Numbered from the stretch's first letter, positions 1 to 40,280 are shown. The stretch: 64,000 nt of DNA from Misgurnus anguillicaudatus (GCF_027580225.2 NC_073354.2:25750001-25814000), one strand, 5' to 3'. Numbers and translations: made by a program. Notes: generated by a model not told the origin, from the letters alone.

Positions 1-605
1 AATCCTAAACAAAAGACTTCAAATGTAGTCATTTAAAAAGGTATAGTTATTTTAAAGAACGATGGGTCATTGGCCTATTTGTTTATTTACATGCATGGCC
101 TGTTTAACTGTGAAATTAATTCATCTTTACTTCCTAAATATTATATTATATGAAAGCTCAAGTAATCAAAACTCAACAAACAAAAAAGCAAATGCAATGT
201 TTTCAAAACCAAAATGCATTTTGGAGTCTCCAAGTGGCCCTTTGGTATCTCCAAGCGATCTTCTGTTTGTAATTATGTTACTGTGTGTATTTTCTGGGCA
301 CTTTTTAAAATATTTAAGGTTCTCTAATAGCTTATTTTCTTTATTACTAATGAATTACTGATACATGTTTTTGATGACTGATGAATTCCCAAGTGTTTTA
401 AAAAGCAAACAAAACAAGTACTGTGCATAGATTAAGCTTATACAAAATAAAAGTAATTTTTTTGCATAATATATGAGTGTGTGCTGTGTGTAATTATTAT
501 GTATATAAACATACACATACATTCATGTATGCATTTAAAAACATTTATATATATATTATTTATATTTTTATATATTCTATATTATATATAAACAAAACAA
601 AAAAC

Positions 606-659
<54 letters not shown>

Positions 660-1896
660 ATTACACACACATATATACAAGTGATTTTCACGAAATCCAG
701 ACTTAGAAGGTGTCCAGCATCAGATTTTTTAAAAAAGCCCTTGAACACAATTTCTTTTTGCACATATAAGATTAAGGTCTAAACTTACTAAAACCATTAT
801 TTTTAGAGGATTTAAAAATATTTTCTATATAATTATTTACATTTTTTAGATTATCATTATCAAAAATTATCATTACCGCAACATTACATTACATTAAATA
901 TATGCATTTACAAACTCATGTTTCGGTAATGAGAACTAAAAAGTTGTATAGGTACTATGACAAACAAAATTTCAACTTTTATCTGGAGAGATAAAATATA
1001 AGAAAAATAAAAAATTAGAAGTCAGTCCCTTCCAACAATTTTTTTTGAAAATGTTATTTCATTGAGGGCTTAAACAATGATTGAAAATTGTTGCGGAGGA
1101 TGAGAAAATGTGTCTTGGACACATTTATATTCCTTATTATTATTTTTAAATTTACCAATGATTACCAAGTACCACATGTTTCTTTACTGTAAATGTTTAT
1201 AGTACAACATGCACTGAAGCATTTTATTTTTTAGATTTTTTAATTATAAATATTTCCATGTCAAAGAACCCAAATCCAGTCATGGACAAGTTGCGGTAAT
1301 GAAAATTTTCCCCTTAAATGTTGAAAAAAAAAAAAATTGGTTTGTATGACGTCATTTGAAATCATGTGCAAAATAGTATGTGAAGAGATGTTGGTTACTG
1401 TATGCTTCTTATTTTGATACTCTTACTTTGCATTTACTTTTTTTATCAAAATGTTTCACGACACCTCATAAGTCTAATTTCGCGAGAATCACCCATATAT
1501 TATGCAAAAATGCACTTTTATTTTGTATGCGATTGATCTACATTAATCTATGCCCAGCACTAAAAAAAATGAACTGCAACCATTTTACATTACGCAATAT
1601 TAATTCATATGCTGGTAAAAGATCACCGTGTTGCATATATATAAAATAAACATGATCAGTGAGATTTGACTATTTGGATCAAAGCTCAAATATTTTGTAC
1701 AGTCCCACGACACAAGTGGGCCAGACCATAAATCATCGCATCAAATCATCACATTGGTGTTTTGCAGAAACCCCTAAACAGTAGGTGTGGGACAACTGAG
1801 ACAGATCTGGAAAAGCTGAATAGAGAGAGCTGTGTTTACATTAAAAGCTGATGGTATTACTGTTGGAGGAGTGCTGCGGCCTGCTGGGATACCCTG
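1..1896. other. kifap3 3' flank or last intron, with repeat of the CATTACCGCAA family
   Basis: No protein-like reading frame is convincing here. From about 790 to 1497 the sequence carries CATTACCGCAAC and TTGCGGTAATGA motifs. It ends in TTTCGCGAGAATCACCCATA, the same terminus as the intact element at 37875-38791, so this is a diverged copy of that element. The rest is AT-rich and includes a (TA)n tract. Confidence 0.5.
607..655. repeat. (TA)n microsatellite
   Basis: About 24 uninterrupted TA dinucleotides. Apparent open frames across it are simple Ile-Tyr repeats and not genes. Confidence 0.95.
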
Positions 1897-1939
1897 TCAC
1901 GCAGCACATCTGAGCCCTGCCCCGCTTAAACCAACAAAA
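1897..1939 (-). CDS. kifap3: Candidate last coding exon of kifap3 (short alternative C-terminus)
   Basis: Exon 2034-2127 ends in phase 2 at a CAG|GTACAT donor. Going 94 bp further, a CCACTAG acceptor at 1940-1941 would add SFVGLSGAGLRCAA and then TGA at 1897-1899. The first residues resemble the mammalian SFPGSLG segment, then similarity stops. Mammalian KAP3 is known to have A and B isoforms with different C-termini, so a short form of about 768 residues is possible. Equally, the true last exon could lie left of base 1. The acceptor and the similarity are weak evidence. Confidence 0.35.
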
Positions 1940-2033
1940 CTAGTGGACACGGAGGTGTGCGTGTGATACAATAATAACAAAATCAACCGATCCACTGTAG
2001 CCAGCCTGACCGATTCGTCGTATTTTAATGTAC

Positions 2034-23938
<21,905 letters not shown>

Positions 23939-25782
23939 TGCGCCTTTATTTAAATAATATCTATCCAATGTTATTGCTAATATCTTGACTGTTTCATCCT
24001 CTGTGCTCTGGCAGGATGCTGATGTTTGTGTTGCTACGGGTGTGTACTCTGCTTTGTCGTTGTCATGCGTTCATAAAGTGACAGCAAATATGGGCATAAG
24101 AGCAGCTAGCGCCCTCTGTATGTGTGGAGGTGTAGACATGTCGATACATAGCATAGCTCGCATTCAGGGAGATTTACGCCATCTACTCTACAGGATTTGA
24201 GCGTCATGTGAGTCTTGTTACATTTAAAGAGGTTAAACTATTCATATGCATTGCAGTTTTAGCGGACATATTATCTATTCTTCTTGACTTCATTTTGCGC
24301 TGCGCAGGCCGAACAAAGTACCGCGAGAGGGATTCTAAAGTTGAGCTCTCGCGGGAACTGTGATGTCAGAAACTGAACATTCTACGCAGTGCTATGCGCA
24401 CAGCAGATGTATGCTTACCAACAGTAAATAATTTAATCCTGAATGTAATTATTTGTGCATTTATAAATCTGTACATTTATGTTTTTAGTGTCTGTTTTTA
24501 TTACACTAAAATGTGCAGACAATTTTAATTTTAATTTTTAATTTTTTTTTTTTTACAGAGCTTGTATTCACAAAAGGTGGTTTAAAGTCTTGAAATGTTA
24601 TAATTTTCATGTGATGATATATTCAGTGATACATAGGGTGAAGAACACATACGTCCATATATGGCCATAAAAATACAGATCTCTAATGTTACTATTTATT
24701 AAAGACATTAATGTATATATTTGTTACATAAATGAAAGTAATGCGTTTCATAAAAGTATATACTATAGCATTTTTCCATATTTATATCCAAACAAGCATA
24801 TTTAATGTGAATATATTCTTTTGATATCAGATTTATATGTGGAAAGTTATATGAGTTTTAGGATCTAGGTTTTGATGGTGGCTGCCATACCACACTGGTC
24901 CTATAGTGAGGATTACATAAAAATATTTCTCTATATTTACATCCTTGTAAATTGTCAAACCTAACAAGCTACAAACCCACAATGTAAATGTGGAGCAACC
25001 AGTGCTTGCTAAAATTAGCAGTTGAGTTTACTGCTAGTTAATTTTAGTCTGTCGCTACATCATTTACAAGCTCAGTCTGCTCTTGTTGCAACACATTTCT
25101 AAATTAAGCTCAAGTTTAGTTCTGGGTTTTCTGAATATCACATATGCTATCTGATACCAAGCTGATAATCCTAAAACTAAAATCACATGAGCCCTGAGTT
25201 GACATAAAATGAGAGGCTTGATATCTTTCCCACAATTTTTCAGTTTAAAAATGTCCGCTGCACCTGCAGTGCATGATTGGTTAACCCCAAAACAGACAAA
25301 TATATCACATGATAAATTCAATGCAATGGTCAAGAATTCAAGAGCACATGTAGATTTGATGACTCCTCACTTGCCCCCAATACTGTGTATACAAACATAA
25401 GACAGTGCTAAGAATAGCCATTACGGCAGTTGAATGAAGACAGGGCCCTCTGGTAGGCAGATATGTCTTTTGGCTATCTGTGACGCTTGGATACAGATCT
25501 TCTTCTGGAACAGAGAAGGCACCACCCCTCTTCTGAAGCAATCTCCTTCTCTTATTTCTTCACCCCGGGCCCAAAGCAGGTGATTTGATAAGCTGGTAGA
25601 TTTAAGAACCCTCTTGGGAAGACAACATTCAGATCTTCTGGCAAAGGCAGTTCTTCTGGTAAATATAGCAGTACGCTGATGTCTTTAGTACTCTTTAGCC
25701 AGGCATCTTCATTCGTAAAGATTATCACATATACTGTAAGCTTGACTTTATTTTACATCACATAGCAGAAGAGGTTTTTGGG
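23939..25782. other. Divergent intergenic region between kifap3 and ntmt2
   Basis: The two genes are transcribed away from each other with 1.84 kb between start codons. Apart from the CpG patch near 24.3 kb, the region is AT-rich and shows no TIR or SINE that I recognise. No coding exon was found. Confidence 0.6.
24290..24365 (-). promoter_or_regulatory. Candidate kifap3 promoter, CpG and NRF1-like motifs
   Basis: About 350-430 bp upstream of the kifap3 start codon is a small GC/CpG-rich patch in AT-rich surroundings. It holds CTGCGCAGCGC-like sequence (near the NRF1 palindrome), ACCGCGAGAG and CTCTCGCGGGAAC (E2F-like). No TATA box is placed convincingly. This is inference from base composition and motifs. 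Confidence 0.35.
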
Positions 25783-30051
<4,269 letters not shown>

Positions 30052-30271
30052 CCCACCGAATGAAGAGGTGGTTTAAAGTAACGAGTTTTGAGTATTTATT
30101 CTCAATGCTTTTAATGCACTTAGTTTACATTCTATTTTTTTAAATGCACATTTAATTCCACTTAGCTTCCATTTACCAGCTAATATGTAAAATACTATTA
30201 ACTTATTTTCGATCTATGAAAATCTGTGTTTTTTGGAAACATACATTTCCCCTTTGGTATTCAAACTACTA

Positions 30272-31534
30272 CACTGAAAAAATTATTCATTGAATTTGCA
30301 AATGAAAATTTGCATTGAAATTTTTTACGGTAAGTATTTTATTTACGCAAAAAAAATATCTAAATTTAGATGTATGCCTTTAGTTGAACTTACTCAATTG
30401 TTTTTTATGCCTTAAATTGAGTTTATCTAAGTAAAAATTAGTAGAATTCACCAATGCTACAATTTTCTAATCATATACTGTTTTACTTAAATCTAATATT
30501 AATATACTGCAGCAACAGTACACATTAGCAAGCTAAACATAACTAACCAACTGAAACAGAAGCTGATTATAGTAATCTAAATGCTTTCTAATCAAGGCAT
30601 TTACACTTCCAGCGTAATGTTTTCTGATCAAAACAACACTAAATAACTGAGACATGTCAATGAGACGGTTCTCATCCTAAGTAAATGCTCTACTAGTCTG
30701 CACAATAACCATTTAAAAACCCAACAACAAAACAGAAACTCTTTTAAATACTAATCAACATACTAAACTTTTATTATTTTAATTAACCCTTTAACTGGCA
30801 CAGCCCTTAAAAAAACAATAAATAAGCCCTTCAAATTAATATAATTCTGGCATTTTTTTGGTCTAGAAGCCTAATTTTGGTCTTGTTTTAAAGAAGACAC
30901 TGTAAAGTTTTTTACGGAAGTGTCTGGAGATGAAAATATATATATTTTTTATAGCAGTTTACATTTATTTGTAATGCAATATAGTATTATTTTTAATACA
31001 TAAAATTATCAAAAAACTGAGGTTTGTGTTGGTTTGCTGTGAGGTTTGCTGCATACTCTTGTCACAAATGAATAAATTACAGTTATTGCATTATTATTAC
31101 TGCTAAAAGGTTTTGAAATATGAAAACTACATTCTTAAACCTTTCCAACAATATATAGTTTGTCGTGATAGATTAACATTTACACTTAAAAATATTGAAG
31201 CAAATTTGAGTGTCCTGCTCACGGACAGTGCCAGTTAATGGGTTAAAAATGCATAAAATAACCCTTTATTTTGATATTACTCTCATTATTCAGTCTAATG
31301 CAAAGCATGTTGGGAACTGGAAATCCCCGTCCAGTTTTAGCAATATTTCTTCTTGATTACAACACAAATTACTCATGTAGTCCCAACTTAAATGGGTCAA
31401 TTACACATAGGTTGATTTAAAACACAATATGCCTAACCACGCAATATATTTCATTTCAACGATATTCTAATAGATTAAATGAGCAAATTTTAATTATTTT
31501 TTAAATTTTTAGGGTCAGAATAATTTTTTCCAGT
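30272..31534. mobile_element. MITE with CACTGAAAAAATTATTC termini, containing a nested MITE
   Basis: CACTGAAAAAATTATTC at the left is inverted by GAATAATTTTTTCCAGTG at the right. A second element, with TTAACCCTTTAACTGGCAC and CAGTGCCAGTTAATGGGTTAA ends, is nested at 30784-31246. It lies just downstream of ntmt2. Confidence 0.75.
30784..31246. mobile_element. Nested MITE with TTAACCC...GGGTTAA termini
   Basis: The terminal inverted repeats match at about 20 of 22 positions and begin and end in TTAA. It is inserted inside 30272-31534. Confidence 0.7.
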
Positions 31535-33809
31535 GAAGAATGTGTGTAATTATATATATATATATAAAATGCTAGATTGTTTTAAACCATTGTTGGGTCC
31601 ATATGTTTTTCACTCAACGCTGAGTTGAAAATAACCCAGCATTTTTTTATAGTGTATAATCTTCCAAGAAACAGAGAGGTGTAAATAATTATATTTGCAT
31701 TTTCAATTTCTATATTTATTTTTACATTTAGTTTCACAAAGTAAAGCTATTTATTCTTTTTTTTTTTACAAAAAGCATTGCTTTTGTCTAATATAAATAA
31801 TAGTTTGATGTGTAATACTTTGTTATTTAGTTTGCTGTAGTAATCATTTTGCCCAATAAATGAAAACTCACCGACATTTCTTTTCTTAAGAAAAAAAATA
31901 TATATCACAGCAATAACAAAAAGTTATTTTCACATATGTGAAGAAATAAAATATTAAACACTATAATAATGTCAAAACATTGAAAACTTCAAAACACTGA
32001 ATGTATTTTCCAAACCATGAAAAAGCGTATTGTTTAGATAAATGGCTCTCAGATGCTGTCTTTGGAGAAAGGACAAGAATTATCCCTGGTTTTGACAGAC
32101 TGCTCTTTTGTATCTACATTGGCCCCTTTCCAAATCTGTCAGATCTTGTCTGCATAAAATGCATCACCAAGTCACCTCAAATATTCAGTGCCTACAGCTC
32201 ACAAAGATGTCTTGAGTTGCGCTGTGTAAAAATTCAAGCGGGTCCCATGAATAGATGGTTTGTCAGAAAAAACCCAAACAGTCACAGCACGCGATGCAGT
32301 CAGACTTTGAGGTTCGACCGTGCTCTGTTTTAGAGTTCTGCACCAAGCAAATTCCTCTCACTCATGGGATTTTAGAAATATATATTTTCAATGTTCAAAA
32401 CACCCTCAGGCTGCTGTCACATTTCTGCCATAAATCTGTATAAATAGCAGTCAAATGTCTGTTGGCCTATTAAGAAACGCTTAGCATATCTGGGAGTTTT
32501 CACTATCAAGTCTAATACTTCTCAATTCCTTCATTGGCTGCCCGACAGCTATTAACAGAAATAACATTAATAAAGTCTGTCATATTACAGCTAAATTGGC
32601 CCAAACTCCAGGTACAGAAAGTCAAATATAACATTGATAGACAACTGTGAGTGTTGCACTGACACAAAGTAATTACATACAAAAGAAATCTTATGTCTAC
32701 ATCAAAAGTTAGGTTGATTTAATAATGATTTCTCATTAAACTCAATAAGACGAAATGCTAATTTGCATTATCAAAGTGTATGCAAGTTACCTAAAATGGT
32801 AATTCCAATCAAATGTAATAACAAAAATGCCTTTCAACACAAACCTTGGCCCTAAAGTCTACTAACCACAAGCTCAGTACAAAGAAAACGTCCCTTAGGG
32901 CTTTGAAATGGGATACAACCAATTAACTGTAAATGACATCATATGGTTCAGTTTCATGGAAAGACAAATAATAAAGATTAGCTTTGAATCTCAAAATGTT
33001 CCCTGTAAATGGTAAAGGACTGTGATGATGATTTGGTGAAGACTCCTGCCAGGTGACAGAGTAACAACCATAAATATTCACAGCATGTTTACAACATGCT
33101 CTTAACCTTATTACTCATCTCATCGGCTCAAAGATCTGAGCTTAGTTACACCTGCTTTTTATAGATCATACTGAAATTCAATAGTCTATATAGCTATGCC
33201 CTCCCCCCAAATTTCTCATTTACTGAAGGTTACTGTAGTTTGATCCCCAAACTATAACATATAATGTCAGCATTATTGAATTTAGGGATTTTTAAATGTT
33301 TTTTAAAGGAGATGTATATATATTTTTTAACATTGATATATTTTCTCTTATCCCAGTCTAACATGCAGAGAAAGTTATAAGTAAGCCATTCATAGACTAA
33401 ACTTGCATTGCTTTATGTTTTTTCTAAGAGTTTGTTTACTTGGCTAAACGTTTTTTAAGCTCTAAAAATATATTTCTCCATAACTTTCCTGTACTGAAAT
33501 GTTTTAAGCTACCTTGCAACGTTTGGGAAAAGCACAATAGAAATAAAACTGTAAGAGTTACTCACAATGAAGCTCTGGGTGTTTTTTTGGAATTCCAGTT
33601 TTTAAGTTTGTTGCTTTTATTTTGACATGCTCTTCCAATATCCCTTACTAATAAGACCGAGCAGCATGAAACCTGCAGGGTTTTATATTACAGTTCATTG
33701 GGATGTCAAAACTGTGATGAGAGATACTGACATTAATGTTCTAAATAGATGTATATGTGAAATAAAGTGAGTTAAAAATCAGGATTTTAAGACTTTAAAG
33801 CATCATACA
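31535..33809. other. Intergenic, no gene seen
   Basis: ACCCAGCATTTTTTTATAGTGTA near 31.64 kb is a repeat end also seen near 49.07 kb. The rest is AT-rich without a recognised feature. Confidence 0.45.
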
Positions 33810-35470
33810 CTCTCAGAAATAAGGTAACAAAATGTCACTGGGATGGTACCTTATAATAACTGCCTGCTCGACCAAATGGTTGAGCACATTGAGTCCCTAT
33901 ATTTTATTGAGAGGAGTACCTAACGTAAACACTGAAAAAAAACTCCACAAACTGCAATAAAAACACAGTGGCCAAACCTAGCACCACAAAACAAAGAGTT
34001 CCAGCCAATAAACGACAAGAAGGATTTGGGGGTGGGGGTTGGGCACGTTCATGAAAGCATGGAATGGAGGGGGAGGAGTTAGCTACGCTCCGTTTGTTTG
34101 AAAACAGTTCAAACATCAACAAAAAATGACGTCTCACAGATTCGCTAAGAGCGCCTTTAACTCAAGCTGATTGAGCCATCTCTACTATTTGGTTGAGCTA
34201 TGTTATGCCAAATAAATCCACTAGATGTCAGTGTGTCAATCAACAGCACTTGTCACAACACATCTTCTTAGACGGATGTCAGAGAGAACGAAATCACTCC
34301 TGCCATGTGAACTGTTCTTGTTGAAATTTCGCAAGGAAAGCATATTTTTTGACATATTACTAGAGCCCTAACTTTACAAAATTATGTTACTTGGTGCCAT
34401 GAAAAAAAACGTTTGTATGTTTTTAATAATTTTTCAAAAACATGCTCAACCAAACTTTTTTTTACTTTATGGTAAATGTAGAAAAGCTAAGGTAATGTTT
34501 TCAGATTATCCCTTTCTGCAGTCAGAATGTAATATTTGCTGAGAAATATAAATTTTTGATCATTCACAGCTATAAATATGACACAGCTATTGTTATTTCT
34601 TATTGAATATATTGAGATATTTTTTTTAATATGTATTTTTTGCCACTTCTGAATATTTTTGTAAAATAAATATAATTAATTTATGGATATCATAATTACT
34701 GATTCATTAATCAGAAATTACTTATTAAACTATATTATACTTATTTATATTGTTTGAAGGATTGTTTCTTATGTTGGCTTACTCTTCACAGCATTGCTGG
34801 TTTACAAAGAAATGTTAATTTATCAAAAAAAAAAAGAAAAAAAATCCTGTTACACTGCCACACTTGACAGTGTTTCTTGAATCATACATGAACCTAAAAT
34901 GCCATTGTATTACTATATTTTGCCTTCTTTTATTTTAGGTTTTGAATGCAGAAAGAAAATGTCTTTATTTTTGTTACTTTTAGTTATTTTTTATTGTTAA
35001 AAAACAAGAAAACATTTCATTTCCTGTGTTAAAATGAAAACTTGAAATATTTGAATATTTTAACTTCAACAAATAAAGAAGATTTAATATACAAAACTAT
35101 TATATTTTGATTATGTTTTTTTTAAAAGTATATATATTTTTTAAATAGTATAGTTCATATTTTCTGATTTCCAGTATGTGTATGAAGTGACATATCAACC
35201 ATTTGGTAGAGGCCGATATATAAAAAATGATTAGATGTGTTGAAAAAAATACATTGAGTGTGCTAACTAGGGGCATAAGGAGATAAGAAATTAAAACAAA
35301 TAATTTTTCAAATGCCTTTTTCTAGGTGTGGCAGTTAAAGGGTTAAAAAGGTCCTATATGTACCTTTATGTACCAGATATGTACCTTTGAGGTACCAATA
35401 TGCACCTTTTAGATACATTTTGAAAAGGTACCCCCAGGAACAACTTTTGTACCATATATTTTCTGAGAGC
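33810..35470. mobile_element. MITE with CTCTCAGAAA termini, with a second element inside
   Basis: CACTCTCAGAAATAAGGTAAC at the left is inverted by GTACCATATATTTTCTGAGAG at the right. Near 34846-35346 an inner element ends GTGTGGCAGTTAAAGGGTTAA, related to the one at 30784-31246. Internal direct GTACCTTT units occur at 35355-35410. Confidence 0.65.
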
Positions 35471-37274
35471 GTTTAGGGACATTTTATGCATTTTTTACCA
35501 TGCATTCAAGGTTTCAGCATCTATAGACCCGATATATAATATGCCTATGGATAACTGATAAAGTTGAATGTCCAAATAACTTGCTAGATGTATTCATATT
35601 CCATCATCTAAGCAAAGTCAACACATAGTGTTGGGTTTAATTTAATAATTTATTTCATTTTTGGTCTAATAAATTTTAACTGACAGCCCAAATTTGCCTG
35701 GATGTCTGGGCTGTGTCTGGATAGCTTATTAGATGTCTTTCAAATGCAAAAAACCTGTCTGGTTCCTCTTCAAACTGGCATATGGAAACACAAATGGTCA
35801 CAGTCACCTGACAATATCAGCCACAAACCACGGCTGCCCCATCAACAGTCATGCAACCCTAATCGGTCCGTTGTGGTTAATTGGATTCTGAGGCCAGACA
35901 TTTGTATTGCGACAGGATTGGACTTTTACAGAGTTGGGGATAAAATTTGACCACACTGGCATAAACAATAAACAGACGTATTAATGCCTTAGTATTTAGA
36001 CTCGGGGCCTGTTTCCTAATTAGAGCAACGTCTGCAACCAGCCTGACTAGTAACATGTGCTAGTTCAGCCACAACTAAGCCAGAATCTGTTTGTGTGTAT
36101 GCAAACACATACTGTACAATGCACTATGCCAGAGAAAAACACTGCTATTTCAGTGCTTTGCAGAGGTCTGTCACCAAAAAATAGATATAAGGAAATTATA
36201 CATGTAAGCCTATTAACTACCTCAACCTAATTGGGTACAGCTAGCACCTAATTTAATGACGTTGTACAAAGTTTAATAGTAAACCCACCCAATTAGATTT
36301 AAAGGAGTTGGTAATCTCTTTCTTTTAATCTGTTGGTAAAAAACATTATAGACATTTTCTCTTCTTCTCAAGCTTCAGAAGAATCGCTCCTCGTGCTGTT
36401 TTCAATTCCCTAACCTTTCAGCGCGCACCATAATGAGTCAAAATAACTCTCACATGCACTCTAAACCTGCCTGAATAACTTTCAAAGCACAATTTCGGAT
36501 TTGGATTCTCTAGCGAGGAGAAGAGAGGGATGTTTACTGCTCATTTGGTTGTTGTGTAACTCTTACATTTGTTCTGTGGTAAAATGCATTGTAGTGCTGC
36601 TTGGCTTGTGGGGACAGAAAAACATGAGAGAAAAATAAATAAGAGGGTGAAATATAGGGAGCCATTAAATCTGAAAGGACTAAAAGCTGCAGGTATTTCC
36701 TGCCTCTTGATCTTTGGGAGCTGTGCTCATTTCTCCCCACTGGGGGTTCAGGCTCGGTTTGTATAATAAGTTGGGGGTTAATGCAGACAGTCCATTATTC
36801 ATTTCTTTTTGGGAGGAGAGCAGTTTTAAAACCTCCTGGGGGAAGAAATGACATGGTTGGAAATGCGACCGTTGATCTGTGTGTGTGTATTGTAAAATGT
36901 TATGCATTCATTTAAATCCTTATTGTGATGTATATGGATAGAGCATATTTATAGTTATGAGCTCATCACCTCATCTTGTGAATGGGTTGGAAAAACTATG
37001 AAATACTGCATCTCTCTCTAAAAAGTTGGAAACATAGGGGGGTATTAAGCTATTTCATGCATTCTGACTTATTTATACTGTTAAAGAGTTCGATTACTCA
37101 TTTTCAACTTGAGTTTTTCTGTGCCGAATGCGCTGCAGGGTTCGTACAAGTTTCGAAAAGCTTTTTTCAAACACGAGAGATTCATTCGTAATAATCTTGC
37201 TTTATTTTATTTATTGGCAATTTCATTGCAGGAAGTACAGTGGAAGTCCTTATATGGGCACTTCACACAATATA
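35471..37274. other. TE-poor intergenic block
   Basis: No TIR or SINE recognised and no convincing coding exon. It is a candidate for conserved non-coding sequence by exclusion only. Confidence 0.35.
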
Positions 37275-37282
37275 GCGCATGC

Positions 37283-37594
37283 TAACACAGTCTCACCCCA
37301 TGGCGTCAATATTTGACGACACTTGACCATGCGTCAATATGTTGACGCGGAGGGTATACCTTTCGCGTCATTTTTTGACGAACTGGGGACTTCAATACTA
37401 TTACGTCCGTTGCATTCTCTTTTCCTATTTTCAAACCATTTTCGCGTCGGTTTAGGGTTAGATTACACAAAATTAAACAGTGTACGCGAAATTAAACAGT
37501 TGTCACCTGGCGTTGGGGTTAGAGTTAGGTTTGGGTAGGGATGTCATTATGTAAATCTAACCCTAAAACGACGCGAAAATGGTAAGACTGGGTT
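37283..37594. mobile_element. hAT-like MITE with 8-bp target duplication
   Basis: TAACACAGTCTCACC at the left pairs with GGTAAGACTGGGTT at the right. GCGCATGC flanks both sides (37275-37282, 37595-37602). The 8-bp duplication suggests hAT; the duplicated octamer is nearly palindromic, which lowers its weight a little. Confidence 0.75.
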
Positions 37595-37874
37595 GCGCAT
37601 GCACATGCCAAGAGCAGAAACAAAATCAACGTCACCAAAACACATGTTTTTGTTTGTGAGGGAAATTTAAGCTTGTTAAGCTTTCCAAAGAAAGAACCCA
37701 GCATTATGGAAACAACGGATATAGTTTGTTTATCCAGGGTAGCAGCGGAGTTGTACGTCGTGTGTGTTTTTTTAAAGCTGGATTTTTTTCAAATGGGGCA
37801 ATCCCAACCGGGTCATGAGTCGCAGGCAAACTGCATCAAATGTCTGTTTTGGTGGCAATCATTGTGTAAGTGCA

Positions 37875-38791
37875 TATGGGTGATTCTCACGAAACCATTG
37901 AAACACCACGGCACTAATGATTTTAGCTTTAAAATGTGTAATATAGTAACATTAAAAAGCATCAGAATTAACACAATACTGTGTTCTACCTTGCACAATG
38001 TGATTTCAACATAAGAATTTATAATTGAAAATTTTATCTCATTTTCTGCTGAAATTCTCATTACCGCAATGTGTCCGGCTGTGTTTGAACATGCGTTATG
38101 TTGTAATTTAATCAAATTAACACAAAAATATTAAGGAAAAAAATTAATGGATTTGCTAGACTACTTTAGATGACAGAAAAAATATTTACTGAATATTCAT
38201 GTATAATAATAATGAAGAAAAATTAGGAAAATGATGTGTCCATGCCTGATGTTCTCATCCTCCGGAACACTGTTGAGAACAGTTTAAGCACACATACAGA
38301 ATTTTAATAAAGTTTGATTTTGAGTGACCAAGCACATGGACCAGTTACTTCAAGATGGCTACCAGGTAAGATAATTTTTTTACAGTTAATTTGAAATATT
38401 GTCTTGTCAGAATGCTTACACGACATTTTGATTATCATTACCGCAACATATGCTTATTAAATGTTAATTTAATTAATAGAAGCATAATTCTTTGATTTTA
38501 AATGCATGTGCAGAATCTCCAAATTATGTTCTTTCAGGTTTGTCATGTCATTTTGAAAATATGTCAGTGTTGATGTTTTCTGACTGTTGCGGTAATGAGA
38601 TTTTTTAGGACTAATTTTTTAAATTATGTTACAAAAAGTGTTAAATGATAAGTAAAAGTTTTTAAATTAATGTTCCCATTTACTCCAGACTTTGTTTTTC
38701 AATGTCTGGTGGGAAAAAAGTACATTTAAGCAATTTTTACATTTTCATGCTTGACATTTTTAAAACCAAGTTTTCGTGAGAATCACCCATA
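37875..38791. mobile_element. MITE with TATGGGTGATTCTCACGAAA termini
   Basis: A perfect 20-bp terminal inverted repeat. The interior repeats CATTACCGCAA and its complement TTGCGGTAATG. A diverged relative ends at about 1497. Confidence 0.85.
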
Positions 38792-40060
38792 TAACAACAA
38801 TCAAGTTGTCCAGAGATAGTGGGATAATGCTTTGTGTGTGTGGCTTGCTTGTGACTCGCTCCGCCCACGCAACCTGATCTCACGAATTTCCGTTGAATAG
38901 TCACAGAATTTTTTGTTCATTTTTCCGTGCCATTCTCACGGATCTCCGCATGGTTACTCAACTGTTTTGTCCTATTTTCTTACCATTGTCGCTTCGGTTT
39001 AGGATTAGATTTACATAAAATGACATCCACTCAAACCCAACTCTAACCCCAACGCCAGGCGACAATCGATTAAAGTTTCAAAAATATAAAAGAATACATC
39101 AGAAAAAATTGTATAAACAAATACTTAAAGTGACATACTAACGCAAACACCAAATCTAACCCTAAACCGAAGCGACAATGGTTTAAAAATAGACGGTTTC
39201 ATCGGACGCACGTGATACACGTCTGGATCCGAACTTTACTTCTGGTTTTGTTTTTTTTAATGGTCTGGGCCGGGTTTCCCAAAAGCATCGCAAGGCTAAG
39301 TAGATCGTAAAAAAGATTGTACGAATCATCTTAGAATTACGGGCCGTTTCCCAAAAGCTTCGTAACTTGCGTAGCACTTGAAAATCATCGTAGATCTACG
39401 AGTGTTCTGGAGTAATCATTAATTCTTAATTGCATCATAAGACAACAGAGTTACAAGGTCACCTGCAGGACAACCAGCAAATTGCACTCCTGTAATGTAA
39501 GGTTTTACTTTGTGAGATCATGTTGAAAATAAAAGATATTTTTAATTTAAAATATCTATGAGATTTTAACAGGTAAAGACCCACTAAAATACCTTAAACT
39601 GTGCAGCATTGTTCTATGTGTTGATTTCCACTCAAACAGTTTAATGGGATAGGTCATAGCCTTATTGAGTGGCTTCTCCCCGTTTTAAAATAGCCAATAG
39701 CGTTCAGTTTATCTTGCAGTCTGATGAGAAGCTGAAGCGCAGAATGATAAAAAATTTTACTCCATATTGGCGGATGTGAGAGACTGCTTTTGAATCGCTC
39801 TTGCGATACTTTGTGCAGTGTCACATGAAATCAAACACACCTTTGATTTCTATGGCAGCAAAAACATAAACAAAGAAGTGACCCCATGAACAGGTGCGGA
39901 GCGCTGGTTAAATCTGTGAATTCTCTGAATTCAAACATTGTTGAAAACATCTGAGATAATGTAAATACATGAACTAAATATATAGAACTGTGCTAGTGAT
40001 TTTCGGGTATTTTAATGCAAAAATCTTACATATTGTGCCTTTAAAGCTACAGACATTTAG
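38792..40060. repeat. Repeat fragments, no gene
   Basis: 38,870-39,190 carries CTAACCC and GCGACAATGG motifs of a palindromic MITE with unclear ends. 39,255-39,400 carries GGGTTTCCCAAAAGC and GGGCCGTTTCCCAAAAGC, another fragment. 39,420-40,060 shows no feature. Confidence 0.4.
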
Positions 40061-40280
40061 GGGCGGTTTCCCGGACAGCGACTAGTCCTTGACTAAAATA
40101 AATGTAAGAGCTGTCCAAACTGAAAACATCTTCCACTGACATATTTTAAAATACATCAATGCCCTTTGTTTTCTCTCAAAATGCACACAAGTAATATTTT
40201 TAGTAAGGCATGTTTGTTAAAACTAGTTATATTTCATAATTAAAGTCCTAGTCCTGGCTTAAGCTAATCCTTGTCCATGA
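40061..40280. mobile_element. MITE with GGCGGTTTCCCGGACAG start, right end lost
   Basis: It begins GGGCGGTTTCCCGGACAGCG, then GACTAGTCCTTGACTAAA. Near the right it has CCTAGTCCTGGCTTAAGCTA, but it breaks off before the expected inverted terminus (TTGTCCATGAATTC). Confidence 0.6.

Noticed and set aside
477..782. Open frames across the Ile-Tyr rich region
   Set aside because: Translation of the (TA)n tract and AT-rich flank; no family resemblance.
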